From the NCBI RefSeq assembly GCF_900169275.1, contig NZ_FXZC01000001.1, forward strand, positions 620,001-684,000: 64,000 bases of DNA, written 5' to 3'. Each line of letters opens with the position of its first letter. Positions within the stretch are counted from its first letter, which is position 1. A program made the position numbers and the translations under genes. Of the stretch, positions 1 to 11,055 are shown piece after piece. Origin of the DNA: Brevibacterium casei CIP 102111 (GTDB taxonomy: Bacteria > Actinomycetota > Actinomycetes > Actinomycetales > Brevibacteriaceae). The notes under the pieces are model-generated. The model did no database searches, had not been told where the DNA came from, and was given only the letters and a program-made list of their open reading frames with translations.

Positions 1-2
1 GC

Positions 3-458
3 AACCGTGACGAAGCCGCGACCAGGCGCTTCGTCGAACTCGCCGACGACATCGGCCTCGAGGTCATCGCCGAGATGTGGTCGGCTGCCCCTGCCGTCTC
101 CGCGCCCGGCGCGCTCTGGCGCCTCTACGCCCTGCGCGAGTGGATCGTCACCTCACCCCGTGAGGTCGCTGACCTCTTCGACCTCGGACGACGGCGCACG
201 ACCGAGGGCATCGGCGTGACCGAGATCCTGGCCGGGGTCGAGAATCCGGTCGGACCCGACGAGGTGGCCCGTGCGATCGACGAGATCCTCGCCGGCGCCT
301 TCCGCGGCGACGTCATCATCGCCCTGCTCCGGGCTGCCGCCTTCGTCGGCATCTGCGCTGCCGGGGCCGACAGCGAGGACACGCGCACCCGCCTGCAGCA
401 GCTCTCGAAGGACCTCGGCGACGCCGCGATGGTCCACCGCAACGAAGGTCTGAGCTGA
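3..458 (+). CDS. Unrecognised protein, 5'-truncated by the window edge
   Basis: The reading frame is open from the first complete codon at base 3 and stops at 456-458, so at least 151 residues of a longer protein are present. The visible part is Ala/Glu/Arg-rich and mostly helical, with the segment LWRLYALREWI and a later hydrophobic stretch IIALLRAAAFVGICAAG. No signal peptide or catalytic motif can be judged without the N-terminus. It lies 390 bp upstream of the DUF47-pit pair and is probably a separate transcription unit. Third positions are almost all G or C, like its neighbours, which supports coding. Function unknown. Confidence 0.7.
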   Translation, partial: NRDEAATRRFVELADDIGLEVIAEMWSAAPAVSAPGALWRLYALREWIVTSPREVADLFDLGRRRTTEGIGVTEILAGVENPVGPDEVARAIDEILAGAFRGDVIIALLRAAAFVGICAAGADSEDTRTRLQQLSKDLGDAAMVHRNEGLS

Positions 459-848
459 CCCGCGCGACCGCTGCGGAACACGGGCACTGAACCCCGCCTC
501 GGCGAGGGAGGACAAGGAACCGCACGCCCGCCTCGGCGAAGGCACCGGCCCCGATCCGGGTTGGGTGGACGCACGGGGCGGACGATCGTCGGCTGTGAGA
601 TTTTTCAAGCCGGAGTTCGCCGTACCGGGGTAGACGCACAGTGTGGAAGCGGTATCGTGGAAGACGGCCCTCGTGGCCACCGGACGTTGGATCGCTGAAG
701 CCCCGGGCTCCAACCTCAGCCGCTTCGAGCGGCCTATCGCCGAGAGGCGCTCTCGGTTCAGCGTCCGGTTCACACACTCGACAGAGGAATATCGGCGCGA
801 ATTGCACATGCGTCCGGCGGTGTCCGGGCCCCGGGCAGGAGGAAACGC
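459..848. other. Intergenic region ahead of the DUF47-pit operon
   Basis: This 390-bp gap has no convincing gene. It holds two copies of the decamer CCGCCTCGGC (494-503 and 528-537). At 756-778 it has two GTTCA half-sites, 12 bp apart, that resemble the PHO-box repeats found upstream of pstS. A good Shine-Dalgarno (AGGAGG) sits at the right-hand end, just before the ATG at 849. Confidence 0.5.
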
Positions 849-1469
849 ATGCGGCTCAGACGGGTACCGCAGGACACCGTGTTCTACGAGCGGATGTCCG
901 ATCTCGTCGGACAGATGCGGCAGTGCAATCTCGTGCTCGCCGAACTCTCGGGCATCGAACTCACCGAACGCCGGCAGGTCGCCGACCGGCTGCGTGAGAT
1001 CGGCGACCACGCCGATGCGGACATGGGAGCCGTGCTGCGGGCCCTGCGGGAGAACTACATCACCCCCTTCGACCGCTACGACCTCTACCTCCTCTGCCAT
1101 CACATGCGCGACATCTGCCATCGCCTCCACGGCGTCGGCTACGTCCTCGCCTCCGAAGCCTTCGACCCCCTGCCCTCCGGCGTCCTCGAGACGCTCGCGG
1201 TCCTGTCCAACCAGACCGACCACACGGCGCGGATGGTCTCGAAGCTGCCGGGCAAGGTCGACCAGTGGGACTACGTCGACACGATCAACCGGCTCACCCA
1301 CCAGGTCGAGACCCTCCAGTGGCGGATGTCCGACGCGGTGCCCAACTCGAAGCGCGGACTGACGTACATGGCCGCGGTCTCCCAGCTCGGCCAGGCCTTC
1401 GTCCGTGCCGCCCACAGCTTCACCGAACTCGGCAAGGTCGTTGCCTCGATCGCGATCAAGGAATCCTGA
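849..1469 (+). CDS. DUF47/PhoU-like phosphate transport accessory protein
   Basis: 206-residue all-helical protein of the DUF47 (PhoU-like, TIGR00153-type) family, which in bacteria is almost always encoded beside a Pit phosphate permease and is thought to modulate it. The sequence has the expected pattern of long amphipathic helices with acidic/histidine clusters (for example IGDHADADMGAVL near residue 60 and HHMRDICHRLHGVG near residue 85) that in PhoU-like folds bind metal. The start is set by AGGAGG about 6 nt upstream of the ATG. The stop is followed after 3 nt by the pit GTG start, so the two genes are surely co-translated. Length is normal for the family. Confidence 0.9.
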   Translation: MRLRRVPQDTVFYERMSDLVGQMRQCNLVLAELSGIELTERRQVADRLREIGDHADADMGAVLRALRENYITPFDRYDLYLLCHHMRDICHRLHGVGYVLASEAFDPLPSGVLETLAVLSNQTDHTARMVSKLPGKVDQWDYVDTINRLTHQVETLQWRMSDAVPNSKRGLTYMAAVSQLGQAFVRAAHSFTELGKVVASIAIKES

Positions 1470-1472
1470 TCC

Positions 1473-2486
1473 GTGGAGCTGCTCATGGCGGGAGTCATCG
1501 TCGCCGCGGTGCTCTTCGCCGGATCGAACGGGTTCCATGACGCGGCGCTGACCATCGGCAACGCCGTGGTCGGGCGCGCGCTCAGCCCGAAGTGGGCGCT
1601 CGGACTCGCCGTCGTCTTCAACTTCATCGGTGCCCTGCTCGGCGAGGGCATCGCGATCGTCGTGGCCAACCAGATCATCAGGTTCGCAGGCATGCCGACA
1701 GACGTCATCCTCACATGCATCATCATCGCCTTCGTCTCCGCGACGGCATGGAGCCTGTTCACGTACTGGCTCGCGCTGCCGGTGTCGTCGACGCACTGCC
1801 TCATCGGCGGCCTCCTCGGGGCGGGCCTCACCCTCGGGTTCACCCTCGACAGCGCCGAGTTCTTCGACTCCGTCATCCTGCCGCTGCTCATCTCGCCGGT
1901 GCTCGGATTCCTCCTGGCCTGGGGTCTGACGCTCCTCTTCTCGAAGCTCTTCGCCTCGACCCCGCCGAAGCCGCTCTTCCGCGGGGCGCGGATGGTCGAC
2001 GCGGTCCTCACCGCCTCGCTCTCCCTCGTCCACGGCATCCAGGATGCGCAGAAGACCGCGGCGCTCGTCATGGTCGCCATCCTCGCCGTCGATACGGTCA
2101 AGCACAGCGAACTCGCCGTCGTCGAGATCTCCTGGCCGGTGCGCATCCTCATCGCCCTGGCGCTGGCCGCCGGGACCGGGCTGAGCGGATGGCGGGTCGT
2201 GCGCACGCTGTCGGTGCGGATGGCACGCCTCGACCCGGTCAAGACCGCGATCGCCGACGCCACCGCCTCGGTGCTCATGTACGCAGCCGCCCTCGTCATG
2301 CGGGTGCCCGTGTCGCTCACCTTCGTCCTCGGGTCGGCGATCCTCGGCACGCAGTACGCGGGCCGGAAGGGCTACCCGCGGGCCCGGTACATCGTCCCGA
2401 TGGTCGCCGGCTGGCTGCTGACGATCCCCGCCGCGGCGCTGCTCGCCGTGGGCATCGGCCTCGTCGTCCGCGCCGTCGCGGCCTGA
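1473..2486 (+). CDS. pit: Low-affinity inorganic phosphate transporter, PiT family
   Basis: 337-residue polytopic membrane protein of the PiT family (PF01384), which moves phosphate (often as a metal-phosphate complex) with protons or sodium. The N-terminal family repeat is visible as GSNGFHDAALTIGNAVVGRALSP (split by the membrane segment) and the C-terminal counterpart as SLVHGIQDAQKTAALVM near residue 190. About ten hydrophobic segments are apparent. The GTG start lies 3 nt after the DUF47 stop, giving the common DUF47-pit operon. The second family repeat reads GIQDAQK rather than the more usual GxNDxxK, a mild divergence. The motif CCTCGAGGGG and nearby G/C-rich stretches follow the gene, but no clear terminator is seen. 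Confidence 0.93.
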   Translation: MELLMAGVIVAAVLFAGSNGFHDAALTIGNAVVGRALSPKWALGLAVVFNFIGALLGEGIAIVVANQIIRFAGMPTDVILTCIIIAFVSATAWSLFTYWLALPVSSTHCLIGGLLGAGLTLGFTLDSAEFFDSVILPLLISPVLGFLLAWGLTLLFSKLFASTPPKPLFRGARMVDAVLTASLSLVHGIQDAQKTAALVMVAILAVDTVKHSELAVVEISWPVRILIALALAAGTGLSGWRVVRTLSVRMARLDPVKTAIADATASVLMYAAALVMRVPVSLTFVLGSAILGTQYAGRKGYPRARYIVPMVAGWLLTIPAAALLAVGIGLVVRAVAA

Positions 2487-2686
2487 GGCAGCTGCGAGCC
2501 CCCTCAACCTCGAGGGGACCACTGCGCGGCGAGGGGACGATTTCTAGCTGGTCCGCTCGCCCCGGAGGAGTCCCCTCGGCGCAGCGGCGCTCTCTGCGAG
2601 CACCACCTCGCCGAGGCTGAACCCGGCGTTCTGTGGGGAACCGGGAGCCGCCTCGGCGAGGCTGGGGATGCCGGGGAAGGGGACTG

Positions 2687-3139
2687 TCAGTCGACCTTGG
2701 CTCTGCGGCCGAGGACGACGCCGGCACCGATCATGGCCACGGACAGGACGAAGTGGAGCCAGTTGTCCGCGGTGTTGAGGGGGACGAAGTTGCCCATCGA
2801 GTCCATGGGGATGACGAGCCCGTAGATCCACAGCACGGCGTAGACGATGCCGCCGACGATGAGGTACCCCTTCGCGAGGGCACGGGAGCGCAGGGCGAGG
2901 AGTCCGACGATGCCGAAGAGCAGGTGGACGATGTTGTGGAGCACCGAGACCTGGAAGATTCCGAGCAGAGCGGCCTCGGAGTGGTGTCCGGCGAACATCA
3001 GCGTGTCGTAGTTCTGCGTGATTCCCGGAACGAACCCGAGGATCCCGACGAGGAGGAAGACGGCCCCGAAGATCCCGGCGACGATCTGGACGGCGCTGCG
3101 GGTCGAGCGTGCAGTCGCGTGTGCGTGGGAGGCGGTCAT
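2687..3139 (-). CDS. DUF4383 domain membrane protein
   Basis: 150 residues with four predicted membrane helices (about residues 15-37, 58-80, 88-108 and 124-144). The pattern matches DUF4383: an N-terminal GxxFLLVGILGFVPG segment, a loop carrying GHHSEAALLGIFQVSVLHNIVHLLFG, and NWLHFVLSVAM near the end. Function is unknown for the family; members are common in actinobacteria, often near stress or transport genes. It is transcribed alone, between the pit operon and the pst operon, with an AAAGGGAT-like ribosome site before its ATG at 3139. Confidence 0.85.
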   Translation of the reverse strand: MTASHAHATARSTRSAVQIVAGIFGAVFLLVGILGFVPGITQNYDTLMFAGHHSEAALLGIFQVSVLHNIVHLLFGIVGLLALRSRALAKGYLIVGGIVYAVLWIYGLVIPMDSMGNFVPLNTADNWLHFVLSVAMIGAGVVLGRRAKVD

Positions 3140-3510
3140 GACGATCCCTTTCTGCTTCGGCGTGGTTCGTCTGTCGTGGTTCGTCTGTCAGAGGGGATTC
3201 GGAGCCGGGCTCCGTTCGGATGGGTCGGACTTCCGATGAAGTGTGCACGCCGGTGGTGCCGGTCGCCTTTCCGAGGAAGATCGGGTTCGATCCTGGGCCG
3301 GATTTCGGACCGGATCCTCCTCCGGGACCCGAGGCGCACGGAGTTCGAGGCGCAGGTGCGCGCACGGGCAGCGCTGGGTGCGTGGTGCGCGCTCGCAGGA
3401 ACGCAGGCAAGCGCAACGCCGGACCGGGCACGAAGCCCGATCCGGCGTTGCGCGAGACGTGGAGCCGCAGCTCGGGACGGCGGACCGCCCCTACGCTGTG
3501 TGCCCGGTGA
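3140..3510. other. Intergenic region between pstB and the DUF4383 gene
   Basis: This 371-bp stretch has no supported gene. It contains the upstream region of the DUF4383 gene, with a short direct repeat of TTCGTCTGTC (near 3167 and 3180), and the pstB terminator at 3411-3453. Nothing else is recognised. Confidence 0.5.
3411..3453 (-). terminator. Hairpin terminator downstream of pstB
   Basis: GCGCAACGCCGG (3411-3422) pairs perfectly with 3442-3453; the inner arm continues the stem with one mismatch around a 5-nt ACGAA loop. A stem of about 19 bp placed 58 bp after the pstB stop fits the end of the minus-strand pst operon. There is no long U-tract, as is usual in actinobacteria. Confidence 0.75.
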
Positions 3511-4290
<780 letters not shown>

Positions 4291-4371
4291 GGTGTGTCCT
4301 TGTCCTTCGGAGTCAGAGGTGCGGTAGCTGGGAGGGGGCTGCGATCCCCGCCGAGGCGGTGGAGGCGGGGA

Positions 4372-5514
4372 TCATCGTCCGGCCTTGGGTGCGAGGACCT
4401 TCGCGATGATGCGGGCCAGGAGGTTGAGCAGCATGACGAGGATGACGAGGACGAGGGCCGCGGCCCACGCACGCTCGGAGCTCGCCAGCGCTGCCTCACC
4501 GGGAGAGACCGGCCGCAGCTGCGAATCGTAGATGTAGGTCGGCAGGGTCGACATCCAGCCGGAGAAGAGGTTCCAGTTGAGCGTCTTCGCGAAGCCGGCG
4601 GTGACCATGATCGGCGCCGTCTCGCCGATGACGCGGGCGATCGCGATCGTCACACCCGAGAGGATGCCGGAGATCGCGGTCGGGAGGACGATCTTGACGA
4701 TCGTCTTCCACTTCGGCACGCCGAGGGCGTAGGAGGCTTCGCGCAGATCCATCGGGACGAGGCGGAGGATCTCCTCGGTGTTGCGCACGACGATGGGGAT
4801 CATGAGCACCGAGAGCGCGACCGCCGCGGTGAAGCCGGTCTTCGCGCTGCCGACCGCGTCGGGCATGACGAGCCCGAGGATCGTCGAGAACAGGGCGAAG
4901 GCGAAGAGACCGGCGACGATCGACGGGATGCCCGTCATGACGTCGACGAGGAAGGTGATCGCCTTGCCGAGCTTGTTGTTGCCGGCGTACTCGACGAGGT
5001 AGATCGCTGCGAGCACGCCGATCGGGATCGAGATGGCACACGCGGCGAACGTGATGAGCACGGTGCCGACGATCGCGTGGTAGAAGCCGCCGGCCAGGGA
5101 GGCCTCACCCGCGACGTACTGCTGGTCGAGGACGCCCTTCATGCCGAGCATCGTGCGGGTGAGGAGATCGATGTTGATCGCCGCACCGCCCTTGGACACG
5201 GTCAGCCACAGCAGCGAGATGAGCGGGACGCAGGCGAGGACGAAGGTCGAGGTGACGATCGTCGTCGCGATCCGGTCGACGGCCTTGCGTCGGCCCTCGT
5301 AGGCGCCGGAGATGACGAGCACCGCGACGAGGTTGATGATGCCCGCGAGGATCGCGGTGATCGCCAGCGAGAAGCCGCCGGTGAAGACGAAGGTGAGGCC
5401 GAAGGCGACGAGGATCGAGGCCACGGCGATGATCCACGGAGTCGCCTTGGGCAGCTGCTTCGAGGTCAGCGTACGGGTCTTGGTGGTCGCATTGTCAGAG
5501 GTCGTCAACATCAT
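4372..5514 (-). CDS. pstA: Phosphate ABC transporter permease PstA
   Basis: Inner-membrane subunit of the Pst importer, about 380 residues, with an N-terminal extension, two early membrane helices and then the binding-protein-dependent permease domain. The coupling-helix motif is visible as EASYALGVPKWKTIVKIVLPTAISGILSG. I chose the ATG at 5514 because it overlaps the pstC stop (TGATG) and follows AAGGG by 6-7 nt; a TTG one codon upstream and an ATG one codon downstream are less likely. The tight junction with pstC implies translational coupling. Confidence 0.95.
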   Translation of the reverse strand: MMLTTSDNATTKTRTLTSKQLPKATPWIIAVASILVAFGLTFVFTGGFSLAITAILAGIINLVAVLVISGAYEGRRKAVDRIATTIVTSTFVLACVPLISLLWLTVSKGGAAINIDLLTRTMLGMKGVLDQQYVAGEASLAGGFYHAIVGTVLITFAACAISIPIGVLAAIYLVEYAGNNKLGKAITFLVDVMTGIPSIVAGLFAFALFSTILGLVMPDAVGSAKTGFTAAVALSVLMIPIVVRNTEEILRLVPMDLREASYALGVPKWKTIVKIVLPTAISGILSGVTIAIARVIGETAPIMVTAGFAKTLNWNLFSGWMSTLPTYIYDSQLRPVSPGEAALASSERAWAAALVLVILVMLLNLLARIIAKVLAPKAGR

Positions 5515-6515
5515 CAACTGCCCTTCACCGAGGTCTTGGCAACAATTGCGCGCGCCGCCATGTTCACCAGCAGGGTGATGACGAAGAGGACGAGGCCGAT
5601 CGAGATGAGCTCGGAGAGCCGGAGTCCGGCCGCCTCTGGGAAGTTCTGCGCGATCTCAGAGGCGATGGTCTGGTTGCCGCTGACGACGAGGGACGCGGTG
5701 AGCAGACCGGGGGAGAGGATCATGGCCACCGCCATCGTCTCACCGAGGGCGCGGCCGAGGCCGAGCATGGTCGCCGAGGCGATGCCCGACTTGCCGAAGG
5801 GAAGGACGGCGGTGCGGATCATCTCCCAGCGGGTCGCGCCGAGCGCGAGCGCCGCTTCTTCCTGCAGACGCGGGGTCTGGAGGAAGACCTCGCGGGTGAG
5901 CGAGGTGATGATCGGCAGGATCATGATCGAGAGGACGAGGGAAGCGGTGAGCAGCGTGCGGCCGGTGTTCGAGACACCGCCGTCGGGGTCCGGGGCGAAG
6001 ATGGGGATCCACCCGAACCACTTCGAGAGCCACAGGTAGAAGCCGGTGAGGTTGCCGGCCAGCGTCAGGCCCCAGAGGCCGTAGACGACGGAGGGGATCG
6101 CGGCGAGGAGGTCGATGACGTATCCGAGCGCAGGGGCGAGCCTGCGCGGCGCCATGTGCGTCGTGAACAGGGCGATGCCGAGGGCGAACGGGGTGGCGAC
6201 GACGAGGGCGATCGCCGAGGAGACGAGCGTGCCGATGATGAGCGGCCAGACGTAGGCGAAGAAGCCGCGGCCGCCGGTGATCGAGCTCGGATCGGAGATC
6301 TGCGCCTCGATGGTGTCGCTCGACTGGGCGAGGAGGAAGAGGGCGACACCGGCCAGCGTGAGCAGGATGAGGATCCCTGCGAGAAGGGTCGCGGTGGAGA
6401 AGATCCGGTCGCCGGGCCGGACGACCGCCTTCGGCGCCCGACTCGGGGCGGCCTCAGCGCTCGGCTGAGGTGCGCCGGCGGGGCCGGTCTCAGTGGTTTG
6501 CGTGCTGGTCGGCAC
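5514..6515 (-). CDS. pstC: Phosphate ABC transporter permease PstC
   Basis: 333-residue Pst permease. A Pro/Ala-rich cytoplasmic N-terminus of about 40 residues precedes six membrane helices. The family loop appears as LLAAIPSVVYGLWG and the coupling helix as EEAALALGATRWEMIRTAVLPFGKSG. GTG start at 6515 with GAGGAG about 7 nt upstream. It lies 119 bp downstream of pstS, with a perfect hairpin between them, and its stop overlaps the pstA start. Confidence 0.95.
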   Translation of the reverse strand: MPTSTQTTETGPAGAPQPSAEAAPSRAPKAVVRPGDRIFSTATLLAGILILLTLAGVALFLLAQSSDTIEAQISDPSSITGGRGFFAYVWPLIIGTLVSSAIALVVATPFALGIALFTTHMAPRRLAPALGYVIDLLAAIPSVVYGLWGLTLAGNLTGFYLWLSKWFGWIPIFAPDPDGGVSNTGRTLLTASLVLSIMILPIITSLTREVFLQTPRLQEEAALALGATRWEMIRTAVLPFGKSGIASATMLGLGRALGETMAVAMILSPGLLTASLVVSGNQTIASEIAQNFPEAAGLRLSELISIGLVLFVITLLVNMAARAIVAKTSVKGS

Positions 6516-6567
6516 TGGTGCTCCTCAAGTGACGAGTGGGGATCGTGGTGCGGGGATCCTGGGCACC

Positions 6568-6601
6568 GAAGAGCGGCGTAGCGCGAGCTACGCCGCTCTT
6601 C
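6568..6601 (-). terminator. Perfect 15-bp hairpin between pstS and pstC (probable attenuator)
   Basis: GAAGAGCGGCGTAGC at 6568-6582 is exactly complementary to 6587-6601 with a GCGA loop. It sits 33 bp after the pstS stop and about 53 bp before the pstC start. A hairpin here would partially terminate transcription or protect the pstS 3' end, giving more of the periplasmic-side binding lipoprotein than of the membrane subunits, as in many ABC operons. The structure is directly visible; the role is inferred. Confidence 0.75.
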
Positions 6602-6634
6602 GACTGTACAGTGTTCCAGATCAAAGCGTCAGCT

Positions 6635-7738
6635 TCAGCCGGAGACCTTGATGGAATCGATGACGGTGTTGATCTGCGAGCGCAGGTCCTCGGAGATCGG
6701 GGCGGAACCGGCCGATTCGGCAGCCGAGGCCTGGCCCTCCTCCGAGACGACGTACTTCTCCCAGGCCTTGACCATGTCGACCGTGTTCTGGTCGGAGTAC
6801 GACGAGCACACGATGTGGTAGGAGACGAGGACGATCGGGTAGGCGCCCGACTCGGTGGTGTCGCGGGCGAGGTCGAAGGCGAGGTCGCCTTCGCCGCGTC
6901 CCTCGACCGTGGTCGAGGCGTCGAGGACCTTCGTCGCGGCCTCAGGCGAGAGCTCGACGAACTCGTCGCCGACCTTGACCTTGGCGGTGCCGAGCGAGCC
7001 GACGGCCGAGGCGTCGGCGTAGCCGATCGCACCGTTGGTGTCGGTCACGGTCTGGACGACGCCGTCGGTGCCCTGTGCGGCCTCGCCGCCGTAGTTCTTC
7101 GGGAAGTTGCCGTCCGGCTCCTCGTCCCAGACGTCGCCAGCGGTCGCCTTGAGGTACTCGGTGAAGTTCTCGGTCGTGCCCGAGTCGTCGGCGCGGTGGA
7201 CGGCGGTGATCTTGAGATCGGGAAGCTTGGCGTCGGGGTTGTCGGCCGCGATCTTCTCGTCGTTCCAGTTCGTGATCTCGCCCTTGAAGATCCCGGCGAT
7301 CGTCTGCGGGGAGAGGTTGAGCGAGTCGACGCCTTCGACGTTGAACGCGACGGCGATCGGGGAGATGTAGACGGGGAACTCGTAGGCGCCGTCGGGTCCG
7401 CAGACCTCCTTGGCCTTCGCAGCCTCTTCGTCGTCGAGGTAGGCGTCCGAGCCGGCGAACTGCGCGTTGCCGGCGAGGAACTGCTCGCGTCCCGCACCCG
7501 AACCGTCAGGCGAGTAGTTGACGGTCACGCCGGAGTTCGCCGAGGTGAAGTCCGCGGTCCAGGCGTCCATGGCGGCCTTCTGCGAGGAGGCGCCGATGCC
7601 GGTGAGGGTGCCCTGCAGGTCGCTTTCACCGCCGCCGCTGACGTCCTCGCCGGTGGCGGAGGCTCCGCCGCAGGCCGACAGGGTGAGCGCGCCGACTGCG
7701 AGGAGAGCAGCGGAGGGGGCAAGATGCTTCAGCTTCAC
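6635..7738 (-). CDS. pstS: Phosphate-binding lipoprotein PstS
   Basis: Substrate-binding subunit of the Pst system, about 367 residues. A lipoprotein signal (hydrophobic run ALLAVGALTLSACGG, lipobox LSAC) precedes the mature protein. Phosphate-site features of the PstS family are present: LTGIGASSQ, GSGAGREQFLAG, FAGSDA, HRADDSGTTENFTEYL and GAIGYADAS. I prefer the GTG at 7738 (VKLKHL...), which has AAAGG about 6 nt upstream; a GTG eight codons further upstream is also in frame. It is the first gene of pstSCAB and lies about 90 bp downstream of PHO-box-like repeats, so phosphate starvation control by the window's own SenX3-RegX3 is likely. Confidence 0.96.
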   Translation of the reverse strand: MKLKHLAPSAALLAVGALTLSACGGASATGEDVSGGGESDLQGTLTGIGASSQKAAMDAWTADFTSANSGVTVNYSPDGSGAGREQFLAGNAQFAGSDAYLDDEEAAKAKEVCGPDGAYEFPVYISPIAVAFNVEGVDSLNLSPQTIAGIFKGEITNWNDEKIAADNPDAKLPDLKITAVHRADDSGTTENFTEYLKATAGDVWDEEPDGNFPKNYGGEAAQGTDGVVQTVTDTNGAIGYADASAVGSLGTAKVKVGDEFVELSPEAATKVLDASTTVEGRGEGDLAFDLARDTTESGAYPIVLVSYHIVCSSYSDQNTVDMVKAWEKYVVSEEGQASAAESAGSAPISEDLRSQINTVIDSIKVSG

Positions 7739-7828
7739 GAAGTTGCCTTTCTGATTGAGCACACGTTTTCGAGCGATCTCGATCGTTCGTCCTCCACGCT
7801 AAGGAGGATGTGTAAAGGCTGGGGTCTC

Positions 7829-7861
7829 GCTCAGTGAATGGAAGGTGAATGGATGCTGAAG
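7829..7861 (-). promoter_or_regulatory. PHO-box-like site: three 11-bp direct repeats upstream of pstS
   Basis: Read on the minus strand, three adjacent 11-mers CTTCAGCATCC, ATTCACCTTCC and ATTCACTGAGC run from 7861 to 7829. They match the architecture of actinobacterial PHO boxes bound by PhoP or RegX3 (tandem 11-bp units built on GTTCACC). The site ends 90 bp before the preferred pstS start. A TTTACACAT stretch at about 7818-7810 could be part of the -10 region. Repeat spacing and orientation are seen directly; binding by RegX3 is inference. Confidence 0.65.
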
Positions 7862-7936
7862 GATTGGGAGACCGCTGAGTGCTCCATCACAGGGGGTGGG
7901 GGTTCCGTGAGACGATCGACGCCGAGGCGGGTGTGC

Positions 7937-8907
7937 CTACGCGTCGATGGGGCGGAACCGTTCGACCTCGACGATGCGGGCGATCGTTCCCGGACGCACG
8001 TAGGCGACGAGGATCTCCCCGGGTTTGAGGTAGGGGTCCTCGGTCGGCAGCTTCTCGGCGATGCGCTTCGGGGCGTGGGCGGCGAAGACCTTGAGCACGG
8101 TCGGCACGACCGGTCGGTGCGTGCAGAACGCTGTGGGCTTGCCCTTGTCGAGGAGCTTCTCGATGCAGCGGGCGGTCTTGTCGGGGTTTGCCGCCGTCGC
8201 CTTCTCACTCAGTGCCGCGACCTTCTTGATCGACTTGCCGGTGGCCGCGGAGAACGGGGCCAGCGTCGCCACGCACCGCTTCCACGGGCTCGAGACGAGC
8301 TTCTTGACCTCCCACGCCGCGAGCAGACCGGTGAGTGCCATCGCCTGCCGTGTGCCCAGCGCCAGCAGCGGGCGCACATGCTCCGTCTCGTACCACTTCG
8401 CCCGCGGGAACGCCTTGCCGTGGCGGACGAGGATGAGCGGCCACGCCCGCAGGGCATCGGTCTCGTCGTACTTCTCGAGCGCGTCGAGCTGGTCCCGGTC
8501 GGCGTAGGAGGTCAGCTTCGTCCGCGCCTCGGCGATCGGCAGCCACACGGCTTCGTCGACCTCCCGCGGGTTGTGCGGGGCGAACGTCGCCTCGCCCCTG
8601 ACCTCGGCGGACCAGTAGAAGACCTTCTTGAGGTTCTTGCCGCCGACCATGTACTCGGCCGTCGGCAGGGGCACGCCGAGGTGGACGTCGAACCCCGTCT
8701 CCTCCCTGACCTCGCGGATCGCCGCCTCCGGCAGCGTCTCCCCGGGTTCGACCTTGCCCTTGGGCCACGACCAGTCGTTGTAGCGGGGACGGTGGATGAG
8801 GGCGACTTCGATGCCCTCGGCCCCGTTGCGCCAGCACACGGCGCCGGCGGCGAGGATGTCGGCGGTGACCCGCGATGACGCCTGTGCGGATGCGACCGTC
8901 GAGGGAC

Positions 8908-8911
<4 letters not shown>
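7937..8911 (-). CDS. Nudix hydrolase fused to a histidine phosphatase (MutT1-like)
   Basis: 324-residue two-domain protein. The N-terminal half is a Nudix domain with the box [23 protein letters not shown]. The C-terminal half is a histidine-phosphatase domain beginning [10 protein letters not shown] and containing the later His of THRPVVPTV. This is the architecture of mycobacterial MutT1, which sanitises 8-oxo-dGTP and hydrolyses diadenosine polyphosphates. The start was placed at GTG 8911 because it overlaps the ppk stop (GTGA) and has GGAGAGGA upstream; the upstream in-frame extension would run into ppk. Coupling to ppk suggests a role in nucleotide or polyphosphate-linked housekeeping. 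Confidence 0.9.
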
Positions 8912-11052
<2,141 letters not shown>

Positions 11053-11055
11053 CGA

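Noticed and set aside
153..2522. Very long minus-strand open frame (789 codons) opposite DUF47 and pit
   Set aside because: It is antisense to two clear genes, and its translation is Arg/Asp/His-rich low complexity typical of the reverse strand of GC-rich coding DNA.
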